From Paracoccus aurantiacus (lineage in GTDB: Bacteria > Pseudomonadota > Alphaproteobacteria > Rhodobacterales > Rhodobacteraceae), in the NCBI RefSeq assembly GCF_007993065.1, contig NZ_VOPL01000001.1:1-64000 (forward strand): a stretch of 64,000 bases of DNA. The letters are read 5' to 3'. Within the stretch, counting starts at the first letter, position 1. Every line of letters starts with the position of its first letter. Position numbers and translations under genes: made by a program. The notes under the pieces were generated by a model. The model made no database searches and was not told the DNA's origin. It worked only from the letters and a program-made list of their open reading frames with translations. Of the stretch, positions 27,301 through 37,226 are shown piece after piece.

Positions 27301-27774
27301 ATGTCCGACGATCTGAAGACCGAATTCCGTGACCGTATCGAAGATGTCCGCACCGGCATGCTTGAAGTCGACGGTCGCTTCGTTCCCATGTCCCACAGCG
27401 TGGTCGAGGATGACCCGCATCTGTGGTTCATCACCGCCAAGGACACACCCATGGCAAAGGCCGCCGCGCAGGGCGTCGCCGCGCGCTATCTGATCTGCAG
27501 CGACGGCAAGGGCATCTATGCCGATATCGAAGGCGATATGGTGGTGTCCGATGATCGTGAAAAGCTGGATCAGGTCTGGGGTGTCGTGGCGTCAAGCTGG
27601 TTCGAGGACGGCAAGCAGGACCCCGATCTGCAGCTTGTCCGCTATACCCCGAAATCGGCCGAGGTCTGGGTGACCGAGGGCGGTGCGGTCGGCTTCCTCT
27701 ATCAGGTCGCGAAGGCGAAAGTGACGGGCGAGAAGCCGGATCTGGGTAGTCATGGCAGCGTGACCTTCGCCTGA
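27301..27774 (+). CDS. Pyridoxamine-5'-phosphate-oxidase-like general stress protein
   Basis: A 157-residue protein of the split-barrel, FMN-binding class related to general stress protein 26. The visible features are the start RDRIEDVRTGMLEVDGRFVP, the strand HLWFITAKDTPMAKAAAQG, and KLDQVWGVVASSWFEDGKQD near the middle. Such proteins bind flavin or related cofactors, but their reaction is usually unknown. GAGGAGCTTCGCA precedes the ATG. The next gene starts on the base after its stop, so it may be cotranscribed with the repair set. Confidence 0.82.
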   Translation: MSDDLKTEFRDRIEDVRTGMLEVDGRFVPMSHSVVEDDPHLWFITAKDTPMAKAAAQGVAARYLICSDGKGIYADIEGDMVVSDDREKLDQVWGVVASSWFEDGKQDPDLQLVRYTPKSAEVWVTEGGAVGFLYQVAKAKVTGEKPDLGSHGSVTFA

Positions 27775-28782
27775 ATGGCCAAGGCGAAATCGCCCCTTCT
27801 GACACGGCCAGAGGGGCTTTATTGCCCCTCTGGCGACTTTTACATCGACCCGATGCGGCCGGTGAAACGCGCGCTCGTGACGCATGCCCATGCCGATCAC
27901 GCCCGCGCGGGGCACGGCGCCGTGCTTGCGACGCGGCAGACGCTGGACCTTATGGCGATCCGGTATGGCGATGATTTCGCAGGCGCGCGGCAGGTCGCTG
28001 ATGGCGAAATGACGCTCGGCGATACGAGGGTCAGCTTTCACCCGGCTGGCCATGTCCTCGGATCGGCACAGATTTCGGTAACAGCAGAAGGGCAGCGCGT
28101 CACCGTATCGGGCGATTACGCGCGTGTTGCCAACCCGTCCTGTGCGGAATGGGAACCCGTTCCCTGCGACATCTTCGTGACCGAGGCGACGTTCGGTCTG
28201 CCCGTTTTCCGGCACCCGGACCCCGCTGGCGAGGCAGAAAAGCTGCTGGCTTCGGTCGCGGCATTTCCCGAACGCGCGCATATTGTCGGGGCCTATTCGC
28301 TTGGCAAGGCGCAGCGCGTCATCATGCTGCTGCGGCAGGCTGGCTGGGACGCGCCGATTTATATTCACGGCGCGCTGCAACGCATCTGCGACTATCATAT
28401 CGCGCAGGGTGTCGCACTTGGCGATTTGCGTCCCGCGACCGATGACAGCATGAAGAAGGCCGACTTTGCCGGCCAGATCATCATCGCCCCGCCATCGGCG
28501 TTCGAGGCGACTTGGGCGCAGCGTTTTCCCGACCCTGTTCTGGCATTCGCCAGCGGCTGGATGTCGGTGCGCGCGCGTGCCCGGCAACGCGGGGTGGAAC
28601 TGCCGCTTGTCATTTCGGACCATGTGGACTGGGCCGATCTGACCCGCACCATCGACGAACTGAACCCCGCCGAAACATGGGTGACGCATGGCCGTGAAGA
28701 TGCGGTGATCCGTTGGTGCGAATTGCAGGGCCGCGCCGCCCGCCCGCTGCATCTGGCGGGTTACGAGGATGAGGCCGAATGA
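27775..28782 (+). CDS. Ligase-associated DNA exonuclease, MBL fold
   Basis: A 335-residue metallo-beta-lactamase-fold nuclease of the Exo type that travels with ATP-dependent DNA ligases. Metal-binding residues are visible in THAHADHARAGHG (about residue 36), the FHPAGHVLGSAQ stretch and SGDYAR. A beta-CASP-like half follows, with a late histidine in WVTHG. It starts on the base after the preceding stop and overlaps the ligase gene by four bases. Its role in end-processing during repair is inferred from the family. Confidence 0.9.
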   Translation: MAKAKSPLLTRPEGLYCPSGDFYIDPMRPVKRALVTHAHADHARAGHGAVLATRQTLDLMAIRYGDDFAGARQVADGEMTLGDTRVSFHPAGHVLGSAQISVTAEGQRVTVSGDYARVANPSCAEWEPVPCDIFVTEATFGLPVFRHPDPAGEAEKLLASVAAFPERAHIVGAYSLGKAQRVIMLLRQAGWDAPIYIHGALQRICDYHIAQGVALGDLRPATDDSMKKADFAGQIIIAPPSAFEATWAQRFPDPVLAFASGWMSVRARARQRGVELPLVISDHVDWADLTRTIDELNPAETWVTHGREDAVIRWCELQGRAARPLHLAGYEDEAE

Positions 28783-30359
28783 AGGATTTCGCGGCCCTTC
28801 TGGAACGGCTGGCCTTCACGCCGCAGCGAAATGGCAAGCTGCGTCTGCTGGCGCAGTATTTCGCCGCCGTCAGCGACCCGGAACGCGGGCTGGCACTGGC
28901 GGCGCTGACGGGTGATCTGAAATTGCGCGCGGTCACGCCCTCGCTTCTGCGCGGTCTGGTGGCGGAACGCGTGGACCCGGAACTGTTCGCGATCAGCTAT
29001 GATTTCGTGGGCGATCTTGCCGAAACCATCGCGCTGATCTGGCCAGAGCCTGACACCCCCCCGAACGATCCAGACCTGCCTTTGCCGCAACTGGTCGAGG
29101 AATTCCAGACCACCGGCAAGGCCGGCCTGCCCGCGCTGATTGCGTCGCGGCTGGATGCGCTGAACCCGTCCGAACGCTATGCCTATCTGAAGCTTGCGAC
29201 CGGGGGGATGCGTGTCGGCGTTTCTGCCCGGCTGGCGAGGGCGGCCCTGTCCGAATATGGCGGCCTTCCCCTGACCGAGATCGAGGAGATCTGGCACGGC
29301 CTGACACCGCCTTATCTGGAACTGTTCGGCTGGGCGGAAGGGGGCGCGAAGCCCGAGGCCGCGGCGCTTGCGCCTTTCCGGCCAGTCATGCTGTCCACGG
29401 CAACCGATCTCGATGCGCTGAAGGCGCTCGACCCGGCGGAGTATGCAGCGGAATGGAAATGGGACGGCATCCGTGTGCAGGCCGTGTCCGATCAGGGAAC
29501 GCGACGCCTGTATTCCCGAACGGGCGAGGATATCGGCGGGGCCTTCCCTGATCTTCTGGACCGACTTGATTTCGACGGGGTGATCGACGGGGAATTGCTG
29601 GTCCGGCGCGGCGATCAGGTCGGCACATTCGGCGAGTTGCAGCAGCGCCTGAACCGCAAGACGGTTTCCAAGAAATTGCTCGAAAGCCATCCGGCGGGTC
29701 TGCGCGGCTATGATCTGCTGATCTGGGGCGGCGAGGATCTGCGCGCGCTGCCATTCGACAACCGTCGGGCGCGGCTGGACCTGGCAATCACGGGGCTTGC
29801 CGATCCGCAGATCGACGCCTCGCCGCTGCTGGAATTCGCGACATGGGACGATCTGGCCGCGCTGCGCGCCGATCCGCCCGACGCGGTGATCGAAGGCGTG
29901 ATGATAAAGCGCCGCGACAGCCCCTATCTGGCCGGGCGGATGAAAGGCCCGTGGTTCAAATGGAAGCGAGATCCCTTGGTGATCGACGCTGTGCTGCTAT
30001 ATGCCCAACGTGGCCACGGCAAACGCTCGGGCTATTATTCGGATTTCACCTTCGGGGTGTGGGACGGGGATGAACTGGTGCCGGTCGGAAAAGCCTATTT
30101 TGGCTTCACGGATGAGGAATTGAAGGCGCTCGACCGGTTCGTGCGCAATAATACCGTTGACCGCTATGGTCCGGTGCGGGCGGTCAAACCGTCAAAGGTG
30201 GTCGAGGTCGCGTTCGAAGGCCTGAACCGCTCTGCGCGGCACAAATCCGGCGTCGCCATGCGCTTTCCCCGCATCAGCCGCATCCGCGACGACAAGCCCG
30301 CGGCCGAGGCCGACCGGATCGAAACCCTGCGCGCCATGCTGCCGCCAGAGGTGACATGA
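28779..30359 (+). CDS. ATP-dependent DNA ligase
   Basis: It seals nicks using ATP, beside the cell's NAD-dependent replicative ligase. The 526-residue protein has an N-terminal DNA-binding domain (about 1-200), the nucleotidyltransferase core with motif I EWKWDGIRVQ (Lys227 as the adenylated residue), DGELLVRRGDQ, and motif V GVMIKRRDSPY with WFKWKRD, and an OB-fold domain from about 400. It overlaps its neighbours by four bases on both sides. It belongs to the ligase-helicase-nuclease set common in alphaproteobacteria. Confidence 0.93.
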   Translation: MKDFAALLERLAFTPQRNGKLRLLAQYFAAVSDPERGLALAALTGDLKLRAVTPSLLRGLVAERVDPELFAISYDFVGDLAETIALIWPEPDTPPNDPDLPLPQLVEEFQTTGKAGLPALIASRLDALNPSERYAYLKLATGGMRVGVSARLARAALSEYGGLPLTEIEEIWHGLTPPYLELFGWAEGGAKPEAAALAPFRPVMLSTATDLDALKALDPAEYAAEWKWDGIRVQAVSDQGTRRLYSRTGEDIGGAFPDLLDRLDFDGVIDGELLVRRGDQVGTFGELQQRLNRKTVSKKLLESHPAGLRGYDLLIWGGEDLRALPFDNRRARLDLAITGLADPQIDASPLLEFATWDDLAALRADPPDAVIEGVMIKRRDSPYLAGRMKGPWFKWKRDPLVIDAVLLYAQRGHGKRSGYYSDFTFGVWDGDELVPVGKAYFGFTDEELKALDRFVRNNTVDRYGPVRAVKPSKVVEVAFEGLNRSARHKSGVAMRFPRISRIRDDKPAAEADRIETLRAMLPPEVT

Positions 30360-32749
30360 GCCTGCCCGCCAGGATCGGCGACTGGTTCAGCAGGCAAGGC
30401 TGGAAGCCACATCCCCATCAGCTTGACCTGTTCGATGCAACCGACGACACGCTGCTGATCGCGCCGACCGGCGGCGGCAAGACGCTGGCCGGGTTTCTGC
30501 CTACGCTGGCCGATCTTCTGAACGGCCCGCATCAGGGGATGCACACGCTTTATGTCTCTCCACTGAAGGCGCTGACGAATGACATCGCGCGCAATCTCTC
30601 GCGGCCTGTGGCCGATCTGGGCCTGAATATCCGGATCGAGGATCGCACCGGCGACACTGCCTCATCCCGACGCGCCCGACAGCGCGTCGATCCGCCCGAA
30701 ATCCTGCTGACCACGCCGGAAAGTCTGGCGCTGATGCTGTCCTATCCGGAAGCTCCGAAGATATTCGGCGCCTTGAAGCGGGTCGTCATCGACGAAATCC
30801 ATGCGCTGGCGGAAGGCAAGCGCGGCGATCAGCTGATGCTGGGACTGGCCCGGTTGAGGACCCTGTCGCCAGATCTGCGTGTTTCTGCCCTGTCGGCTAC
30901 GGTGGACGACCCCACGGCCCTTGCCGAATATCTGGGCGGCGCGCGGATTGTCATGGCCGATCCCGGCCCTGCGCCGGATATCGCCATGCTGGAAACCGCC
31001 TTACCCGCGCCGTGGTCGGGTGGCGGCGGCCGCTATGCGGCGCAGGACGTGATGGACGAGATCGCCGCAGCGCGGCTGACGCTGGTGTTCATCAACACAC
31101 GCGCGCAGGCCGAGCTGTTCTTTCAGGCGCTTTGGGCCGTCAACGATGCGAACCTGCCGATCGGGCTGCATCATGGCAGCCTGTCGCGCGAAGTCCGCGA
31201 GAGGGTCGAGGCCGCAATGGCGGCGGGTGAACTGCGTGCGGTGGTGGCCACGGGCAGTCTGGATCTGGGCATCGACTGGGGCGATGTCGATCTGGTCATT
31301 CAGGTCGGCGCGCCGAAGAACGTCAAGCGGCTGGTGCAGCGGATCGGGCGTGCCAATCACCGCTATAATGCGCCCTCGAAGGCGCGGATCGTGCCGGCCA
31401 ACCGCTTCGAAGTCATCGAATGCGTGGCCGCGCTGCAAGCCGTGGCCGAGGGCGATCTGGATGGCGAGGGACGTGGCCCGGTTGCGTCCCGCGGCGGGCT
31501 GGATGTGCTGTGCCAGCAGATACTGCTGACCGCCTGCGCCGGGCCGTTCGATGCCGACGCGCTATTCGCCGAATTCCGAAGCGCCGGCCCCTATGCCGCG
31601 CTGAACCGCGCGCAATTCGATGACTGTCTGGATTTCGCGGCAACTGGCGGCTATGCGCTGCGCGCCTATGATCGCTGGCAGAGGCTGGTGGAACGCGGCG
31701 GTCTGTGGCAGTTGCGCGACCCGCGCGCCACGCGGATGATCCGCATGAATATCGGCACCATCAACGATGTCGAGACCCTGAAAGTCCGCAACCGCAATGG
31801 CGGCGCACCCCTTGGTGAGGTCGAGGAAGGCTTCGCAGCCAGTCTTTCACCGGGCGACACCTTCCTGATCGGCGGCAAGACCGTGCGCTATGACCGTCTG
31901 CGCGAAATGGTGGTCGAGGTCACGCCGCAGCCCTCGCGGCAGCCGAAGATCGCGGTCTTCAACGGCACGAAGCTTGCCACATCGACCGAGCTGTCGGCGC
32001 GCGTTCTGGCACTGATCGGCGACCCGCAGAAATGGGATGCGCTTCCGGGATCGACGCGGGATTGGCTGGAATTGCAGCGAGAGATCTCTGTCCTGCCGCG
32101 ACCGGGCACATTGACCTGCGAAAGCTTCATGCGCGGCGGACGGGCCTATTTCTGCGCCTATAGCTTCGCCGGTCGCAACGCGAACCAGACGCTCGGCCTG
32201 ATCCTGACCCGACGAATGGAGGAGACGGGCCTTGGCCCGCTGGGTTTCGTCGCCACCGATTACGCTGTTCTGATCTGGTCGATGGACCTCGTCACAGACC
32301 CCGCGCCCTTCTTCACGCGCGCCTCGCTTCGCGACGGGCTGGAGGATTGGTTGGGCGAGAACGCGGTGATGAAGCGCAGCTTCCGGAATGTCGCGACCGT
32401 GGCGGGGCTGTTGCAACGCAATTTGCCGGGGCAGCGCAAGTCCGGGAAGCAGGCGACCTTTTCCAGCGACATCATCTATGACACGCTGCGCCGGCACGAC
32501 CCGGATCATGTCTTGCTGCGCCTGACCCGGACAGAGGCGATGCGCGGCCTCGTGGATTTCGGCCGGATCGAGGAAATGCTGATCGCGCGCCCTCAGATTG
32601 TCACCGCCATGCCGCCCCATGTGACACCCTTGGCCGCGCCCCTGATGCTGGAGGCGGGCAGGGTGCCGATCCAGGGACTTGGTGAGGATCGCCTGCTGGA
32701 GGAAGAGGCAGCGCGCCTGATGACCGAGGCAGGTCTGGCCGCGGCATGA
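30356..32749 (+). CDS. Ligase-associated DEXH-box helicase, Lhr family
   Basis: A 797-residue superfamily-2 DNA helicase of the Lhr type. Visible motifs are Q/Walker A (DDTLLIAPTGGGKTLAGFLP), DEIH in VVIDEIHALAEGKRGDQL, SALSATVDDP, and the late ATGSLDLGIDWGDVDLVIQV and VQRIGRANHR. The C-terminal third is the Lhr winged-helix/DUF4145-like region. It overlaps the ligase gene by four bases and the PdeM gene by four bases. It presumably unwinds damaged DNA with the ligase and the nucleases. Confidence 0.92.
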   Translation: MSLPARIGDWFSRQGWKPHPHQLDLFDATDDTLLIAPTGGGKTLAGFLPTLADLLNGPHQGMHTLYVSPLKALTNDIARNLSRPVADLGLNIRIEDRTGDTASSRRARQRVDPPEILLTTPESLALMLSYPEAPKIFGALKRVVIDEIHALAEGKRGDQLMLGLARLRTLSPDLRVSALSATVDDPTALAEYLGGARIVMADPGPAPDIAMLETALPAPWSGGGGRYAAQDVMDEIAAARLTLVFINTRAQAELFFQALWAVNDANLPIGLHHGSLSREVRERVEAAMAAGELRAVVATGSLDLGIDWGDVDLVIQVGAPKNVKRLVQRIGRANHRYNAPSKARIVPANRFEVIECVAALQAVAEGDLDGEGRGPVASRGGLDVLCQQILLTACAGPFDADALFAEFRSAGPYAALNRAQFDDCLDFAATGGYALRAYDRWQRLVERGGLWQLRDPRATRMIRMNIGTINDVETLKVRNRNGGAPLGEVEEGFAASLSPGDTFLIGGKTVRYDRLREMVVEVTPQPSRQPKIAVFNGTKLATSTELSARVLALIGDPQKWDALPGSTRDWLELQREISVLPRPGTLTCESFMRGGRAYFCAYSFAGRNANQTLGLILTRRMEETGLGPLGFVATDYAVLIWSMDLVTDPAPFFTRASLRDGLEDWLGENAVMKRSFRNVATVAGLLQRNLPGQRKSGKQATFSSDIIYDTLRRHDPDHVLLRLTRTEAMRGLVDFGRIEEMLIARPQIVTAMPPHVTPLAAPLMLEAGRVPIQGLGEDRLLEEEAARLMTEAGLAAA

Positions 32750-33378
32750 CAGGTTACGCGTTCCGCTTTGCAGGGCAGGATTTCGTCGCCCGTGCCTCTG
32801 GCGCGCTTTACTGGCCGTCACAGGACATGCTGATCGTTTCCGACCTTCACCTTGGCAAGTCCGAACGCATGGCCAGGCGCGGCGGCGCATTGTTGCCGCC
32901 GTTCGAGACACGAGAGACGCTCCTCCGGCTTCAGACGGAACTGGAGGATTTGCGCCCGTCGCGACTGGCGCTTCTTGGCGATATCTACGACGACAATTCC
33001 GCCGCAGTGGCGTTGCCGGAAGCCGAGCGTGCCCAGTTCACGGACCTGACCGGATGCCGAGAGACGTTTCTGATTGCCGGCAATCACGATAGCGCCTCGG
33101 GTGCCGAGGCGATGGCGTGGGGCGGGCTGAGCCTTCGCCATATCGCGATGCCGGGGCAGGGACCGGATATCTCGGGCCACTATCACCCGAAGGCGCGCGT
33201 CGCGGGGCGTGCCCGCCCCGCGTTTCTGGTTGGCCGCGACCACCTGATCCTGCCTGCTTTCGGGCATTATACGGGCGGGCTGCGCAGCGACCACCCGGCC
33301 TTGCAAGCGCTGGTGCCTGACGGCATCGCGATCCTGACGGGCCGTCGCTGCCTGCCCATACCGATAACGGTTCGCTAG
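32746..33378 (+). CDS. pdeM: Ligase-associated endonuclease PdeM
   Basis: A 210-residue calcineurin-like metallophosphoesterase that forms the fourth member of the repair set. Metal motifs are visible: VSDLHLGKSE (residue about 29), LLGDIYDDN, AGNHDSASG and SGHYHPKARV. Family members act as DNA endonucleases; that activity is inferred here. It ends 13 bases before the convergent MarR gene. Confidence 0.88.
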   Translation: MTGYAFRFAGQDFVARASGALYWPSQDMLIVSDLHLGKSERMARRGGALLPPFETRETLLRLQTELEDLRPSRLALLGDIYDDNSAAVALPEAERAQFTDLTGCRETFLIAGNHDSASGAEAMAWGGLSLRHIAMPGQGPDISGHYHPKARVAGRARPAFLVGRDHLILPAFGHYTGGLRSDHPALQALVPDGIAILTGRRCLPIPITVR

Positions 33379-33391
33379 CTAGCCCTCGCGT

Positions 33392-33904
33392 TCAGTGGCT
33401 TTTGATGCTGGCCCCGCTACGGCTCCCCGAGCGATCCTCGCTGTAATGGGCGATCAGGCGACCCAGAAGCGAAAACAGCTTCTCGCGGTCGCGCGCGCTC
33501 AATGGGTGCAGCAGATGTTCGTGGCGCATCTCGGATCGTTTGCGCATGTCCTTCCAGAAAGCCTCGCCCTCGGGGCTGAGCGTCAGGGCGTTGAAGCGCC
33601 GATCCGACTTGTGCTTGTCGCGGATGACCAAGCCGCGTTCCTCCAGGTCGGTGACAATCTTGGTGACGGCTGATTTCTTCATGACCGCAACCGCGGCCAG
33701 ATCGTTCTGGGAAATTTCGGGATTGAGCCCGATCAGGCTCAGCAGGGTCAGCGATCCGCTGACCGTATCCCATTCACGCTGAAATTCGACATTGGCGACG
33801 CGAATATGCGCCGAAAGAACCCGTGTCATGAATGTCAGATCGCCCGCAAGATAGCCAAGCTCGACTTTGGAGTTGGGAAGGGGCTGATAATCAAAGTCTT
33901 TCAT
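33392..33904 (-). CDS. MarR-family transcriptional regulator
   Basis: A 170-residue dimeric winged-helix regulator. The DNA-binding part reads ISQNDLAAVAVMKKSAVTKI and then LEERGLVIRDKHKSDRRFN, which holds the wing. The frame is open to 34216 without a good start; the ATG at 33904 (MKDFDYQPLPNSKVELGYLA) fits the family length. It is convergent with pdeM. Two GTTAAC palindromes lie upstream. The target is unknown; the neighbouring iron transporter is one candidate. Confidence 0.85.
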   Translation of the reverse strand: MKDFDYQPLPNSKVELGYLAGDLTFMTRVLSAHIRVANVEFQREWDTVSGSLTLLSLIGLNPEISQNDLAAVAVMKKSAVTKIVTDLEERGLVIRDKHKSDRRFNALTLSPEGEAFWKDMRKRSEMRHEHLLHPLSARDREKLFSLLGRLIAHYSEDRSGSRSGASIKSH

Positions 33905-34268
33905 ATCCAAAATACTCTCTTGTCTCGACTTTTTGTTTGATCCCCAGAGCGACAGACGCCGAATGTCACGGACCGTTGGATACAATAGCACAAATAGCAA
34001 ATATTTATCGGCTGGGGTCAATGGGTTAACCAAAAATCTCATAGTTAACGCACAAGATTTCGCAGCGGCACTTCGCACATCCAGCGAAATCGCATGAACG
34101 CTACTGCTCCGGCGTAATTCGCCGGTGGCTGCGCCCGTGACCAGAATCGGCGATGAAGCCCGGCTCGGCAAGCCTAAACTTTCGCTACGTAAGGCTACCG
34201 TCGACGATCCGCGCAAGACGCAGGGGGCTTCGGCGCATTCGCGCCGGTAAGGGGCCCATTATCCGGCC
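33905..34268 (-). promoter_or_regulatory. Control region upstream of the MarR gene
   Basis: This 364-base gap, AT-rich near 33950-34060, holds no convincing gene. Read on the minus strand, TTGACC (34021-34016) and GCTATT (33998-33993), 17 bases apart, form a weak promoter. Two GTTAAC palindromes (34025-34030, the first within GGTTAACC, and 34044-34049) lie just upstream, 19 bases apart. They could bind the MarR protein. Confidence 0.4.
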
Positions 34269-35081
34269 TTACTCGGGTCGGTCGGAACGGCGCGCGTGGG
34301 TATGCAGCGGTACAATGACCGGGTAGTCGAGCTCGTCCGGTCGCAGGATGCACACGTTGATCCCATAGACATCTGCCAGTCGCTGCTCGGTCAGTACCTC
34401 GGCGACACTGCCTTGCGCCGCGACGCGACCGGCGTCGAACATCACCACATGATCCGCATATCGCGTAACCAGGTTAAGATCGTGCAGAACGACCACGATG
34501 CTTCGCCCCTCGGCGCGGTTGAGGTGGCGCACGAGTTCAAGCACCTCGAAGGCGTGCGCGATGTCCAGATGGTTGGTCGGCTCATCCAGCAGGATCGTTC
34601 CCGATTCCTGCGCGAGCACCATCGCTATCCACGCCCGCTGCCGCTGGCCGCCGGAAAGCGAGCCGAGCGGGACCTGCGCAAGATGGCTCAGTCCGGCTGC
34701 GGAAAGGGCGCGTGCGCAGGCGTCGCGGTCATTCTGCGAAGGGCCAGCCAGCGGCTTGCGGTGGGCGAACCGACCCAGCATGGCAAGTTCGGCCACGCTC
34801 ATCTCGGGCGGGGCCTCGGGGGACTGCGACAGCATGGCAAGGCGGCGCGCCAGCTCTTTATCGGGCCATGCGGCCAGTTCGCGCTGATCCAGCAGGATAC
34901 GCCCCTCGACCACCGGCAGCAGCTTGCGCAGGGCCCGAAGCACGGTCGATTTGCCGCTGCCATTCGGCCCGCAGAGCGCGATGACCTTGCCCGCCGGCAG
35001 ATCGAGGTCGAGCCCGTCGAAAACCGGCAGGCGGCCATAGCCGGCGCGGGCTTTCTGAAGGCTGAAAAGGGGCTCAGTCAT
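34269..35081 (-). CDS. Iron-siderophore ABC transporter ATP-binding protein
   Basis: FecE/FepC-type ATPase that drives uptake of ferric siderophore or a similar chelate. The 270-residue product has Walker A GPNGSGKSTV, signature LSGGQRQRAWIAMVLA, Walker B TILLDEPTNHLDIAH and the HDLNLVTRYADHVV switch region. The ATG at 35081 (MTEPLFSLQKARAGYG) overlaps the permease gene by eight bases; open frame to 35126 is rejected. It is the last gene of the minus-strand set. Confidence 0.92.
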   Translation of the reverse strand: MTEPLFSLQKARAGYGRLPVFDGLDLDLPAGKVIALCGPNGSGKSTVLRALRKLLPVVEGRILLDQRELAAWPDKELARRLAMLSQSPEAPPEMSVAELAMLGRFAHRKPLAGPSQNDRDACARALSAAGLSHLAQVPLGSLSGGQRQRAWIAMVLAQESGTILLDEPTNHLDIAHAFEVLELVRHLNRAEGRSIVVVLHDLNLVTRYADHVVMFDAGRVAAQGSVAEVLTEQRLADVYGINVCILRPDELDYPVIVPLHTHARRSDRPE

Positions 35082-36126
35082 GCACGGCCCTTTCCCTGAC
35101 CAGCAACAGCAGAAACAGCGGCGCACCGACCGCCGCCGTTACCGCGCCGGCAGGCAGTTCCAGCGGCGGCGCGACCACGCGCGCGGTGATGTCGGCGGCC
35201 AGAACCAGCCCCGCCCCGATCAGCGCGGTCGCGGGCAACCACAGCGCGCTGCCGTCGCCGATGATCCGTCGCGCGGCATGGGGCGCGATCAGACCGACAA
35301 AGCCGATCGCACCGACAAAGGCAACCGCGGAGGCGGTCAGCAGGACCGAAAGAAGCACCAGACCGATCTGCGCCGCGCCAAGCGACAGTCCGGTCGAACG
35401 CGCCGATTCCGCATCTAGGCGCAATTGCGCCAGAACCGGCGCGGCGAGGATCAGCAGCGGAAGGCAGCACAGGATGATTGCTGCAAGGATCGCGACGTCT
35501 GACCAATGCGCAGCGCCGACCGAACCGGACAGCCATGTCAACGCCTGTCCGGCACGATAGATCGGTCCCATGATCATCAGCAACGTCACCATTGCTTTCG
35601 CCAAGGCTGCCATCGCGACGCCGTAAAGGATCATGCCAAGCGGGCCGCGCCTTGGATCGGACAAGGTCAGCGCGCCGGTAATGGCGGCAAAACCAGCAGC
35701 ACCAAGCATCGCGGCAAGCGGCTGCCAGTGGATCGAGACTGTCAGGCTGTTGGTTTCGTTCGAAAACAGCCACAGGAACCCGACAACGCCCACCGCCGCG
35801 CCATCTGTGATCCCGAGGATCGAAGGCGCGGCAAGCGGATTGCGCGCCACGCGCTGCAGGATCGCGCCCGACAGTGCCAGCGCAACGCCTCCTGCAACGG
35901 CAAGACCCACGCGTGGAAGGCGAAGGGTCCACAGGATGATCCCATCCGTGCCCGCCCCGTGTCCCGCTAGCGCGGCGATGACGCGTCCGGGCGGCATGAA
36001 GCTTGACCCGATACCGCAGCCAAGAACGATCAGCATAAGCAAGGCTGCTGCGAGGGCGAGCAAGCGCGAACGCCCCGACCGCGCGGACCTTGCCTTCTGC
36101 GCAATATCGACAGTCGCGACGCTCAT
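35074..36126 (-). CDS. Iron-siderophore ABC transporter permease (FecD type)
   Basis: A 350-residue BtuC/FecD-type inner-membrane permease with about nine to ten hydrophobic segments. Family marks are LRLPRVGLAVAGGVALALSG, RNPLAAPSILGITDGA and FVGLIAPHAARRIIGDG. It overlaps the partner permease and the ATPase gene at its two ends, so the three genes are coupled. Confidence 0.92.
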   Translation of the reverse strand: MSVATVDIAQKARSARSGRSRLLALAAALLMLIVLGCGIGSSFMPPGRVIAALAGHGAGTDGIILWTLRLPRVGLAVAGGVALALSGAILQRVARNPLAAPSILGITDGAAVGVVGFLWLFSNETNSLTVSIHWQPLAAMLGAAGFAAITGALTLSDPRRGPLGMILYGVAMAALAKAMVTLLMIMGPIYRAGQALTWLSGSVGAAHWSDVAILAAIILCCLPLLILAAPVLAQLRLDAESARSTGLSLGAAQIGLVLLSVLLTASAVAFVGAIGFVGLIAPHAARRIIGDGSALWLPATALIGAGLVLAADITARVVAPPLELPAGAVTAAVGAPLFLLLLVRERAVHD

Positions 36127-37118
36127 GCCGCTTGCCTCGCGCCCGACCGGCGCAGCAGGATCACAAGCGCAGGCACGCCGACAAGCGCAAGCACGGTCCC
36201 CATCGGCGCTTCAGCCGGCGCCACGATGATGCGCGCAAGCATATCCGCCAGAAGCGCCAGAAGTGCTCCGGCCAGCGGGCAGGCAAGCGCCAGCCATCCA
36301 TGCGTGGCACCGGGCAGCAGCCGGGTGACCAGATGCGGCGCGATCAGCCCGATGAAGATCACCGGTCCCGCAAGCGCGACCGAGACGCCCGCAAGCAGCG
36401 CCGCCAGTGCAAGTGACAGAACCCTGACCGTCAGCACCGGCACCCCAAGCGCCGCCGCCGTGTCGTCATCGGCGCGCAGCGCATCCAGCGAGGGCGCAAG
36501 CCGGATCGTCGCGACGATGCCGAGCAGGACCACCGGCGCGCCGATCCAGACCAGCCGGATATCCCTGTCGGCAAAGCTTCCGGCCAGCCAGAACAGCAAG
36601 GTTTCGAAAGCTGTTTCATGGCTTAGCAGGATGACCTGCGACAGCGCCCCGCAAAGCGCCGCAAGCGTGACCCCGGCAAGCAGGATCGAGGCAGGATCGA
36701 ATCGCACATCTCCCATCATCGAAATCCCGAAAACCACCGCGACCGCGACGACCGCGCCAAGTGCTGCAATGGCCGAAACGGCAAGCAGGCCGGTCGCGCC
36801 GAAGAAGGTGACGCCGATCACTGCCGCCAGTGCTGCACCGGCATTCACCCCAAGCAGCCCCGGCTCGGCCAATGGGTTGCGCGTCGCCGTCTGCATCAGC
36901 AGCCCCGACAGTGCCAGCGCCGCCCCGCAGGTGATTGCGACAGCCATGCGCGGCAGTCGCAGGGTGCGGATAATCAGCGCGTCCGTGTCGTCCGCCCCGC
37001 CGAAAAGCGCATGCACAACCTGAGCCGGGCCATAGAAGCGAAGCCCGACATGCAGGCTGATGACCGCGGCGGCAATGACGCAAAGCGCGAGCGCGAGGAT
37101 GATATTGGGCCGGGTCAA
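36123..37118 (-). CDS. Iron-siderophore ABC transporter permease (FecC type), TTG start
   Basis: The partner permease, 331 residues, with the motifs RTLRLPRMAVAITCGAALAL, ATRNPLAEPGLLGVNAGA and FIGLIAPHLVTRLLPG. The only usable start is a TTG at 37118; an in-frame TAA lies 36 bases upstream and no ATG follows until well inside the protein. The ribosome site is weak. It is divergent from the binding-protein gene at 37227 across a short region with an inverted repeat (37136-37159). Confidence 0.88.
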   Translation of the reverse strand: MTRPNIILALALCVIAAAVISLHVGLRFYGPAQVVHALFGGADDTDALIIRTLRLPRMAVAITCGAALALSGLLMQTATRNPLAEPGLLGVNAGAALAAVIGVTFFGATGLLAVSAIAALGAVVAVAVVFGISMMGDVRFDPASILLAGVTLAALCGALSQVILLSHETAFETLLFWLAGSFADRDIRLVWIGAPVVLLGIVATIRLAPSLDALRADDDTAAALGVPVLTVRVLSLALAALLAGVSVALAGPVIFIGLIAPHLVTRLLPGATHGWLALACPLAGALLALLADMLARIIVAPAEAPMGTVLALVGVPALVILLRRSGARQAA

Positions 37119-37135
37119 CTCGGGTCGCTTCTGAT

Positions 37136-37159
37136 TGACTTGGTTTATCGTTTAAGTCA
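37136..37159 (+). promoter_or_regulatory. Inverted repeat in the divergent iron-transporter region
   Basis: TGACTT (37136-37141) and AAGTCA (37154-37159) flank a 12-base AT-rich centre, 18 bases from the TTG permease start and 67 bases from the binding-protein start. It is placed to control both directions. It does not match a Fur or Irr consensus that I could recognise. Confidence 0.4.
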
Positions 37160-37226
37160 GGAATACGCCCTGAACAGCGGCCCGGCAAGTGCTCGTCCGG
37201 GCATGACCGACATGAAGGGGCGGGAA